Positions 12,041 to 22,681 of a stretch of DNA of 64,000 bases are shown piece after piece. A model generated the notes under the pieces. That model was given only the letters and a program-made list of their open reading frames with translations. It had not been told where the DNA came from and searched no databases. Origin of the DNA: Oscheius onirici (lineage: Eukaryota; Nematoda; Chromadorea; Rhabditida; Rhabditidae). The stretch is from contig OW051471.1 of the NCBI GenBank assembly GCA_932521025.1, forward strand, positions 2,976,001 through 3,040,000, read 5' to 3'. The position numbers and the translations under genes were made by a program. The first letter of the stretch is position 1, and the number at the start of each line of letters is the position of its first letter.

Positions 12041-12594
12041 AGCTGTTGTTGAACCGAACAGCTTTACCTCATTGAAAATCAGAGAACTGTTTTTCGAGAA
12101 GTTAAGCGATCAGTTTGAAACTGTACTGCTGTCGGTTACAGGAAAACAGTATGCTAAACTGAATGGATCTTCGCTGTTAGTTCAGTTGGACTGTATATCG
12201 GAGATATATGTCAGTCGGTTGTGATGACCTGTAGACATTGACAGAAAACCGACATAGTGAAATTGGTACAGGTTTTAATCCCTGGCTTCTGCTCCTAGAA
12301 CTTTTAGAACTAACCGTTAGAAAAACACTGTTCTTATGGAAAATGGCTCTTTTGATTGGTCATCTATTATACTTCAGACAGGCAAAAAAAATCATTTTCA
12401 TCCGAACTTGAGAAACAGCTCCTATGATCACCCTGTGTACCAGACTGACCACCCGTTCCGAACAGTTTGCCGATCTGCATAGGGCGATCACTGTGCTCAA
12501 CAATATACTTGTCAATTCAGTACTGATCGAATCAAACAGGGGGCTTGAAACGGGTCAAAAACAGAAAGCTTACCAGTTTTTCGAAAACAATACC

Positions 12595-12655
12595 AGTACA
12601 AAAGGACTCTTATCCAGTAGAGAAGACAACTGGAAACAGTCTCTCTTGTTTCCAA
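12595..12655 (+). promoter_or_regulatory. Promoter and leader related to that of the divergent paralogue
   Basis: AGTACAAAAGG at 12595-12605 aligns with AGTATAAAAGA of the minus-strand paralogue, and the leader GACAACTGGAAACAGTCTCT is shared almost exactly. The TATA element is degraded by one base (TACAAAAG), so this promoter may be weaker. The alignment continues to the ATGGCCTTCAAGTTC start in both genes. Confidence 0.7.
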
Positions 12656-13106
12656 ATGGCCTTCAAGTTCTTCGTCCTCGCTGCATTCGTCGGCGTCTTT
12701 GCCATCTCAGCTAGCGCTCAGACAACTGGATCTTCTTCTGGAGGATCGGGAGGACTGTTAGCTATCCTCCGAGATCCTCTGGGAAGAATTGTCGACAATC
12801 TGGTTGAGATCATTGAGAAAGTAGGAGATGTTTTGAACGGAACCGATTCGGTCCCTGGCGGAGTTAGTTCATTTCTAAAAGATAAAATATCTTGAAAATC
12901 TTCAGATCGATGCCATTTTGGATTATGTGATTGCCACAGTCTGTCAACTCCTTCAAGTCGTCGGTGGTCTTCTTCAGAGCATTGCAGGCGACTTCAAACT
13001 GGATCAACAGAAGGCAGCCCTCGATTCTTGTTCGAGACTTGTTGATGGAGCAGTCTCTGGCCAAGCTGGTGCTTCCACTGCCTCTGGACCTATTGGAGGA
13101 ATCTAA
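12656..13106 (+). CDS. Small secreted protein, paralogue of the GLLG gene
   Basis: Two exons, 12656-12862 and 12906-13106, joined in phase 0, giving 135 residues. The signal peptide MAFKFFVLAAFVGVFAISASAQ matches that of the minus-strand neighbour, and the intron sits at the same place (after P-x-G in VPGG versus LPDG). The mature chain begins with a Gly/Ser-rich stretch (TTGSSSGGSGG). It continues with amphipathic helices and two cysteines (VCQLLQ and LDSCSRL), and ends with a Gly/Ala/Ser tail. Its own GLLG repeats are few, so the two paralogues have diverged strongly outside the signal peptide. The genes are head to head with starts about 680 bases apart. Function unknown. Confidence 0.83.
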
Positions 13107-13704
13107 TTGATACGAAAATAATGAATGAAAATTTGTGAAGAAGTCGTCGATTTCTTGTCCAACACATCGCTTCAGTCTTCCCAGTGACAGAGACCAATGC
13201 TTCTGGTTCAGGACGTTTAAGTTGACAACGAAACGCAAAGTTATGCTCAATATTTATTCGTTTCGTAACAACAAATCAAAGCAATGTACAAGCGACATAC
13301 TTGATCCGTATCTCTACAACGAAGTTCAAGATAAAAATATTATACCGTTTGACCGAAATAAGTGTAACTCGTTTCTATAATTGTCGAAGAACACCTTTGT
13401 CACAAAATTATGCACTTTACAAAGAAAAAAAGAATGAAAACTGCATTGTTCTTACACTTTCTGCAGGTCGAATAATAAAACTGCGTTTGAATTGGCGCGC
13501 GCGAGCTTTATTCTGCTACGGTAACCCGCGGCGGACACCATGCTAATTTTAGGATCAGGCATTAATCTTTCTTTTTCGTTTATTTTGTGCTGGCCAGCCT
13601 TTGTATTATATCCTGTTATTTTCACGCATTTTTCCAATGTTTCGATGCATTCCAGTCTCAATCCTTTCAGTTTTCGATCTTTTCGTCGCTCCAACGCTAC
13701 CAAC

Positions 13705-16273
<2,569 letters not shown>

Positions 16274-16990
16274 GCCTTTGTTATATTTCATTGCCTAATA
16301 AAGCATGAATAGTTATCTTGTTAGTGTTCCTTTTCAAATAGTTCATTTCATCTGGCTAGATCTTCTTGACTTGCTCCTTGTTATGTTCAACAACGTTGTA
16401 ACTTTTTACGAGCTCTACAACTTTGTAGGGTATTTCGAAGCGTGAAATTGCTTGAATTATCTATAAAACTCGCTCGGCAGCTGCTAGAAGTCTAGTCAAG
16501 ACGCTCATGTTTTTCCTTATTATATCACTTTCGGCTTTGCGATGTTCAACAGCGTTGTAGGGGAGATAAAAAGCTACAATTTTGCTGCCGCAAAAGCACT
16601 TCTTCTTCAAATTGTCTTCGAAAAGGGCAAGGAAATGTTTTACCAAGGCTGGTTTGCTCTACCTGCCAGAACAGCTTTTCTCCGGATTCGCATTTCTAAC
16701 GAGATTCAATGTTTATTTGCGTGCCAATATATTGCTCTCTATATTTTGAGCAGACTACCATGTTTAGGGAGTCATTTTTCGTATGTGCAAGTTTGTCATG
16801 GGACAGATATAATTGGAACGGGGGATCTAACAAGAGGATCTTTCTGCAGCCTCTTCTCTAATAATAAAACAATCAATTCTACTCGGGTGAACCTTGACAT
16901 TCTCTAACCAATGAGTTTTCAAAAGAGCAATCAAAAAATGCTAGTTAAATCTTTCAAAAAATTACCAAAAAACCTCAATTGCGACAGTCT
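16274..16990. other. eEF1A 3' region and intergenic stretch
   Basis: Beyond the poly(A) signal at 16297-16302 no gene is recognised. Two diverged blocks of the form GATGTTCAACAnCGTTGTAg occur near 16381-16430 and 16540-16570. Related words are found in introns of the OSGIN gene near 33590, 34690 and 35715, so this is probably a small dispersed repeat. Confidence 0.45.
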
Positions 16991-16992
16991 GT

Positions 16993-18670
16993 AGCATTGG
17001 AGGACTGTATCTGCTCGCGTCTCTTCTGCCGGTCGTCTGTCTGCCGCCGGTTCTCTTCAAATGCGACAAGAGCAAGGACAGGGACAGCGACTCGTCGTCG
17101 ACCAAGACCATAACTCTGAGCAGTGCCCGACCGTCTGTCAAAATGCCGCTCGGAGAGGCGGAGTTGGCTCTGGAGCTACTGAAGCATCTGAACAAGGAAG
17201 AGACTGTCATCTGTAGTCCATTTTCTCTGTCGATAGCCCTCTGTCTCGCCCATGCTTCGACCGAGCGGAAGAACTAGCGGCTGAGGTCAATAAGCTCGTC
17301 AGCAAGGAGACAAAGGGGATGATCCAGGACATTGCCAAGCCTGAAGACTTCCTGAGTGAGTTCTTTTGAAAGTTTGAAGACACAGGCATAGTTACTACGA
17401 CTCACACTGACTCATCCTCTATCCTACTGTCTCGTACAGACTCCAACTGTCGCCTACTGTCTCAGACTCTCAAGCTGTCTCATGTTGTCTGTCCTACTGT
17501 CTCTTATTGTCTCATACTGTCACGTACCGTCAGATACCGTGTCCTACTGACGCATACTGTCCCTCTCCTGGCTCTCACTGCCTAATGCTATTCCCTTACG
17601 GCTTTTACTATATCATTCTTTTCCCTACTGTCCCTTTGCTATTTTCTGGTTTCTCATATTGCCTGTAGCCTACTGTGTCCCATACTATTTCTTACTCTCT
17701 CATATGGTATCACACTACCGTTTTCTAACATTCCAGGCTTAGATACTGTCCCATACTATCGTTTACTGTTTCCTACCACTCTTCCTCTCTGCTCCTGGAT
17801 CATAATTTCCCATAATGTTTCCTATTAATTCCTACTGTCCCTCTAACATCTTCTCCTATCTCAGATTGTACCACAAGAGATTCTTTTGACTTTTACTGTC
17901 CTATTCTCCCTCTCCTATTCCCAAAATACTGCAATATACTATTACTTTCTCAATATATCTACCGCCGTTCTTCATTCTGTCCTACTGTCTTCTGTAATCC
18001 CCTCGTTTACTGCCTCTGCCACTGTTCTCCGAAAGAGTTCCTAAATAATTCGTTCCAGAGAACAAAATCGTGACTCTGTCCACTTTGATGGCAAGTGTAA
18101 GGACCCCTTCGACCCGAGCAATACTGAAAGAAGCATCTTCTACTGCAGCGAAGAAGTCGAAAAGGATATCGACTTCATGGCCAACTACACGGACTATCTC
18201 TACATGGAGACGGAAGAAGCACAGGTCGTGTGCCTCCGCTACAAGGATCCCGGCTTCAAGTTCTACGTGATGCTCCCGAAGAAGACGATCGGTCTGGCCG
18301 TCTTCCGTCAGACTCTCAATGAGAAAAAGTTCCAGGCGCTGCTAGACAGAGTTCAGAAGCAGCCCGTCAATCTGAAGATACCAAGTTTACGAGCGAATCT
18401 TACCTCGACTTCGAGGAAATGCTGAAGGAAATTGGACTCAGAAGTCTCTTCGAAGAAGGAAGTCTGAATGGAGTCGGGCCGAATATGATGGTCACGGAGA
18501 TCTTCCAGAAAGCCATAATCGAGGTGAGTTGGGACAGGGGGACAGAAAGATAGCAGTGACAGTCCTTATAATTCGTTTTCAAGATCGATGAGAAAGGCAC
18601 AAGGGCTGCGGCTGTCATCGAAATGTTGAAGTGCTTGAGCGTTCCGAATCTCTGAGCCTTCGATCAAGAT
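16993..18670 (+). pseudogene. Broken serpin gene
   Basis: Serpin landmarks are clear but split over frames. The first exon (to 17355) has a hydrophobic leader (GGLYLLASLLPVVCLPP), LALELLKHLN and ICSPFSLSIALCLAHAS, then runs into TAG at 17275. A different frame resumes at once with EVNKLVSKETKGMIQDI, so the part between helix B and helix F is missing. After a 703-nt intron the second exon (from 18059) starts in one frame (NKIVTLSTL) and shifts to another for HFDGKCKDPFD. That frame continues through FKFYVMLPKK to NLKIP, where one base is missing before FTSESYLDFEEMLKEIG. An intron at about 18524-18584 precedes IDEKGTRAAAVIEMLK, the hinge. The chain then stops at 18653-18655 without the usual C-terminal 30-40 residues, of which only an FDQDPI-like trace remains. 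Several independent lesions point to a pseudogene unless the assembly is poor here. Confidence 0.82.
17357..18040 (+). repeat. Degenerate CTACTGTCTCA-type repeat filling the serpin intron
   Basis: The intron is made mostly of degenerate copies of a unit like CCTACTGTCTCATACTGT with frequent substitutions, densest at 17400-17560 and thinning towards 18000. It is a decayed minisatellite on the coding strand. Confidence 0.7.
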
Positions 18671-18969
18671 CCCATTACTTCTACAGAACTTTGACTTGAT
18701 GTTGGGAGAACTTTTTTACATACAATTTTACGATTTACAAAAAAAACAAGGTTGGCAACGACCTTCCAGGGCTAAAGTAGAAATTCATGACTTCACTCTG
18801 TCACGGAGCCCTAGTCGTGGTTTTCCTTTCATGCCTCCTTTGTTACTCTCCTCCAGTCACTCTCCCTGACCCTCCAAATAAACTACCGAAATTGTAGTGG
18901 AACCCGCTCCCTCCCAGGCCTAATTTGTATGTAGGACCTGAACGGGTCGCCCGGCCCGTTCCTAGTTTT

Positions 18970-19187
18970 AGTGAGTCTCAGTTCAACTGTCCCTTCCCTT
19001 CTTCCATTGTCACTCTGTTCCAGTTACCCCCTGTCCCTCCAAAGAAACTACCAAGTCATAAGAACCCTTCGCGCACTTGCTTTTCCTGTGGTGACTTGTT
19101 AAAAACTAATTTGCGCACAAAGCTCCCCTTCTTATTCTCAATTAGAGCTTCAGACACACACACACAGAGAGACTTGGGAGCAATTTA
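18970..19187 (+). repeat. Dispersed repeat family A, copy 3
   Basis: Best-preserved copy. It shares TTCCATTGTCACTCTGTTCC, CCAAAGAAACTACCA, CCCTTCGCGCACTTG, GACTTGTTAAAAACTAATTT and the AGAGCTTCAGACA-(CA)n-AGAGAGACTTGGGAGCAATTT region (given as separate words) with copies at 10990 and 14875. A more degraded partial copy precedes it at about 18790-18895. Confidence 0.75.
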
Positions 19188-19334
19188 TAGTGGATTTAAA
19201 AGTTGGCAAAAGAAATTTGAAAAAAACTTTACTGTTTTTAAAAGTAACTTTTTAAAAGTGAAGAGAAACTTTCAACAGGAGGAAGCTATTCGACTCTACT
19301 GGAACTACTGACGAAGGTCGCCTCCAAGAACAAG

Positions 19335-20285
19335 ATGCGCGTCTTCTACCCGATCAAGGCCGGCCAACTGCTACTGACTGTCGTCTGCCTGGCCCTGATG
19401 CTCAACAACAAGCTGCTCTGCGTCTACAAGAACCCGCTGGATGGATTCAACCAGGAGCAGATCGACTGCCATGCGACTCTCGTTCAGAAGATCTTCGAGA
19501 CGCTAGACACTACTCGCAATGGGACGGAACTGGCGGAAGAGACGAGACTGAACTCGACGAGAGACAAGAGCGACCACTTCGGGACTCTGATCCAGACGGC
19601 CATCTCCTCTTTGATCAACGGGACGAGTCTGAATGGAACGGAACTGGTAGAAGAGACTGAGGAACACGTCGTCCTTTTGAAAGAGTCGAGTGGAATGGAA
19701 CTGATGGAAGAGTCGAGTGGAGAGGCGAGCGGAGAGACTGCTCTCAATGGATCCGAACTGGGAAGTGCTGGGAATGAGACCAAGTTCCATCTGAGAGCCT
19801 GTCTGTCGATCAACAGTCGCGACGTCTACGATCCGAAGAGTCAACTGACGCCTCTGTTCTCTCTCCGTGTCTTCTGTCTTCTCATCCTCGAACTCCTTCT
19901 CCTCGTCCTCCAGATGGCCCGTGACATGACGAGCTACGAGGTTCCGGACCAGCTGACCATCATGCTGAACAATGTGATGCACGGATTCTGCTGGCTCATG
20001 ACAGCCGTCGTCCTCTTCCTTCTCAAAGTCGGATGGCAAGAGGAATGGAGCAGTCTCAGTCCGGACTTTGTGCCCGTCTACCCGACCGAATACGAATGGG
20101 CTGAACTGATCGCCTGGCTCAATCTGGTCTTCCTTCTGGCAGAGGCTGTCCTCTTCCACAACTGCATCTACTACGATCTGACGTGGGAGAAGATGGAAGA
20201 GCAGCTCGTCCACGAACAGCCGACCGTCATCGTGGCCAACTACAAGGACAGCGACAAGCTGCTGCTCCACCACGAACACAACTGA
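19335..20285 (+). CDS. Predicted four-span membrane glycoprotein of unknown family
   Basis: Single-exon frame of 316 residues; unknown family. Predicted topology: a first hydrophobic segment (residues about 10-30), then a loop of about 140 residues. The loop has N-glycosylation sequons (NGT at 62, NST at 73, NGT at 95 and 100, NGS at 138, NET at 147) and cysteines at 44 and 156. Three further hydrophobic segments follow, at about 173-193, 212-232 and 258-280. The acidic loop contains imperfect repeats NGTELAEET and NGTELVEET. The tail after 280 is hydrophilic and ends LLHHEHN. A four-span plan with one large outer loop recalls tetraspanin-like proteins, but no CCG motif is present. The poly(A) signal AATAAA at 20289-20294 lies just past the stop. 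Codon use is GC-rich at third positions, as in well-expressed genes here. A truncated near-identical copy lies inverted at 4323-4898. Confidence 0.83.
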   Translation: MRVFYPIKAGQLLLTVVCLALMLNNKLLCVYKNPLDGFNQEQIDCHATLVQKIFETLDTTRNGTELAEETRLNSTRDKSDHFGTLIQTAISSLINGTSLNGTELVEETEEHVVLLKESSGMELMEESSGEASGETALNGSELGSAGNETKFHLRACLSINSRDVYDPKSQLTPLFSLRVFCLLILELLLLVLQMARDMTSYEVPDQLTIMLNNVMHGFCWLMTAVVLFLLKVGWQEEWSSLSPDFVPVYPTEYEWAELIAWLNLVFLLAEAVLFHNCIYYDLTWEKMEEQLVHEQPTVIVANYKDSDKLLLHHEHN

Positions 20286-20535
20286 CTCAATAAACTCTTC
20301 CATCTGGGAACCTTGTTCTTTTTAGTTTGCGGTGTAGAATGCTGCTCTGAAACTGTATGGGTTCTACTAAGTCATGGGGAGTCAAGGGAGGTAGAACACT
20401 CTGGGTAAATTCTACATGACTCACAGGTTACAGGACTGTTGCTTTTCTGGTTTTCATTCATTGTTTCTGCTTCATTCTTTTTATTTTTCGCTGATTCTTT
20501 CGTGAATTGTGCAATATACTTTTTTCAGACGTAAA

Positions 20536-20790
20536 ATGTCTGACGTGTGGCTGTTTTCCGACAAAACGGAGAGAATGAAGCCAAATGCAAACATTACACG
20601 AAGATTTTCGCCTACAAGTCGACAACATCGACAATGCTGCGTTACCACAAAACATTTGGAAAAATACGAGGTTCTGTCAACGAGGAAGAAGAAAGACTCG
20701 AATATCCGACGATTCTTCACGAATCCTAGTGCCGTTAACAATCAAGTTGAATTGGATCGAACCGTGGCAAAAATGCTGGTCAGGTGAGCC
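20536..20790 (+). pseudogene. BED zinc-finger relic (hAT-type transposase or derived gene)
   Basis: Reading across one frame change, the sequence gives SDVWLFSDK, then ENEAKCKHYTKIFAYKS, then STMLRYHKTFGK. That is the layout of a BED finger: aromatic VWxxF start, C-x2 ligand pair (second Cys replaced by Tyr here), and a terminal H-x-x/H pair. The frame changes near 20570 and stops follow at about 20727. BED fingers occur in hAT transposases and in domesticated relatives; nothing else of a transposase is seen. The missing second cysteine and the frameshift argue for a dead relic. Confidence 0.65.
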
Positions 20791-20849
20791 TATTGAGCTG
20801 CCTTCTCCGGTTCAGTTCTCTGCCAAGAGGCAAGCTCTATGTTGAAGAT

Positions 20850-21495
20850 TTGGTAGTCATATAGATTTCCAGTGGAAATCGTCTACTTTTCTAGAGAGTA
20901 AAAATAATAATTATGAGTTATTCAGGGAACTAGCAGTACAAGCCCCATACAACGTGATCAGTCGGATATAATATCCAGGAACTCTCCCTGCCGTGTATTC
21001 GCACCAGCTCTACCATGTACTACAGTCTTTCTACTTGCCGTTTAACCGATTCTCAAGGTTACTGTAGTTTTCATTTTTGTACTTTCTCTCACACAACGCT
21101 TCTTTCTGATTTGTCCCAATTAAATTAGTTTTCTGCAGATTCTGGAATCGAAAACAACTCCCTCATGGCTCATTCCACCTAATGTTTCTCTTTTCCTCCT
21201 GTCCTTCTTCTACTTTTACCCTAATATCTGACTCCTCTGGAATTATACCTGTTTACCAGTCCTCTCACCCACTAATCCAATCCAGGTTAGTAATCCTGGC
21301 CACAAATAACCTCCCTACAAATCCGTTTCCCCAGAGACAATCCCACGTATCCTTTGCACAACGTACGTTTTGACCTACTCCGATAGGTCATCTGGTAACA
21401 TTTACTCAGTCTCCTGAACACCAGACTACTCTTTCAGAGAGCTTGTTTTCGCCCATTCCTTGGTATTAATATAGTCTCCGGGATAAATGTGTTCC
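20850..21495. other. Intergenic stretch, no gene recognised
   Basis: AT-rich sequence with short frames only. No splice-flanked coding block or family resemblance was found. Confidence 0.45.
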
Positions 21496-21499
21496 AAAC

Positions 21500-21509
21500 C
21501 TATAAATAT
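21500..21509 (+). promoter_or_regulatory. TATA box of the small basic protein gene
   Basis: CTATAAATAT lies about 90 bases upstream of the ATG at 21591, in the arrangement seen at the other TATA-containing genes of this window. Confidence 0.6.
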
Positions 21510-21590
21510 GAGAGAGAAGGGGGTTGCTCTAAGAATTCTGCGCTAATTACCTTCGTCAAGTAAACGCCAGTCTCACAAGACTCTTCCAGA

Positions 21591-21788
21591 ATGGCTCGAT
21601 ACATCGATTCGTACTTTTACTATGCCTTCGGCACTCTGACTGGTCATCCGGCTGACTACATCGATTTCCCGGAAGAATTCGAACTGATGAAGCAGAAAAA
21701 GAAGGAGAAGAAGAAGATTATGAAGATCCCGATCAAGACTCGACTGATCTGTTGGATTAATCGAAAGCTTTGCGAGTTGATTCAATGA
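21591..21788 (+). CDS. Small basic protein (65 residues), unknown function
   Basis: Intronless frame of 65 residues. The N-terminal half is aromatic and acidic (YIDSYFYYAFGTLTG, YIDFPEEFELM). The second half is strongly basic (KQKKKEKKKIMKIPIKTR) and ends in WINRKLCELIQ. It has no signal peptide. A TATA box 90 bases upstream and AATAAA about 170 bases downstream (near 21958) support a real transcription unit. Codon use in the first half is GC-ending, like coding DNA here. It does not match a family I know. Chance ORF remains possible because of the length. Confidence 0.55.
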   Translation: MARYIDSYFYYAFGTLTGHPADYIDFPEEFELMKQKKKEKKKIMKIPIKTRLICWINRKLCELIQ

Positions 21789-22109
21789 AGTTTTTGGAAA
21801 TATACTGTAAGAGTGTTCTCTTGGAAAGGGTAGACAGCTTCTATTGGAAAGGGTAGACAGGAATGTTTCTGCCTTCGGATACTGGTCTTATTGCAAGTTT
21901 AGAAAGGGATGCCGCTAGTGTCGAGCAAAGAATGCACTGTAGACGCACTGTATGATCAATAAATGAGTCAGCCTTTATCATTTTAATCGGTACCAGCTGC
22001 CTGCGGCAGCTGTCGCTGCCGAAGTGAATGTTTTTTTCGGTCCTCAAAAGTTGAAAAACAGTTTTATCATCGTTTTCTACTCAAAATAATTTAGCAAAAG
22101 AAAAATTCT

Positions 22110-22262
22110 CCGGGCGGACTCAAACCCGGGTCGTCTGGGTAAGAGCGAGGACTCTCAACAATTCATCAAAAATTCGTGGCCACGGACAAACAAACAAACA
22201 AAGTCACAGAGTCAGCCACAGACACTTTCGCTTTTTAATATTTTAGTTTGCGTGAATATCTA
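22110..22262 (-). repeat. tRNA-like SINE copy
   Basis: On the minus strand CGGGTTTGAGTCC resembles a tRNA T-arm/B-box, and TGGCCACGAA upstream of it can serve as a weak A-box. The adjoining block GTGGCCACGGACAAACAAAC (plus strand) with ACAGAGTCAGCCACAGACAC recurs at 57155-57240. No full cloverleaf or matching acceptor stem was found, so this is a tRNA-derived repeat rather than a tRNA gene. Confidence 0.55.
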
Positions 22263-22384
22263 TAAATGACATGGGTCAAGTTGAAGAAAATAGGCAAATC
22301 GACTGAGTTTGACCACATCGTCTTATTGAACCGGTTCATTGTCGTCTACTTGTCTGCGTAGATCTTCTTATTCCTTTTTTTAAA

Positions 22385-22492
22385 GCAAGCCCACCAATTT
22401 TGACCACCTTAGCCAAAGTTGGATGAGGCAACTCGACCAGCTCAATTGAATTCACTATCACCAGAGGACGCTTTTTCCCCAGAGTTCCTCAG
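22385..22492 (-). pseudogene. Inverted exon fragment of the adjacent UGT gene
   Basis: The reverse complement of this stretch repeats about 105 bases of the first UGT gene, from 24060 to 24165: GAATTCAATTGAGCTGGTCG, then GTTGCCTCATCCAACTTTGG and GGTGGTCAACATTGG (one base differs here). It covers part of exon 8 only. It lies 190 bases upstream of that gene's start and in opposite orientation, forming a long-range inverted repeat. Confidence 0.85.
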
Positions 22493-22681
22493 AGTATGTA
22501 TGTATAAAATTTCGAACATTCTGAGGAAGTCTGAATGAAGACTGCTTCCCTGTTTGAAGAACAGCCCCCCGATAAATCTCCTGATCGTCAGTCAAAGATT
22601 GTGAAACTTTCCCAATTGTTTACTCTTCACCCCACTGTCTCTCCGTTATCACATCACCTTCTGATCTCTGCTCTTCTTCCA

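Noticed and set aside
11319-12224. 301-codon plus-strand open frame
   Set aside because: It is the antisense shadow of the GLLG secreted protein gene (11403-11975, -), which has a signal peptide, paralogue, TATA box and intron.
19503-20303. 266-codon minus-strand open frame
   Set aside because: Antisense shadow of the four-span membrane protein; no independent support.
22110-22180. Possible tRNA gene
   Set aside because: Only the T-arm-like segment is convincing; there is no acceptor-stem pairing and no standard D-arm.
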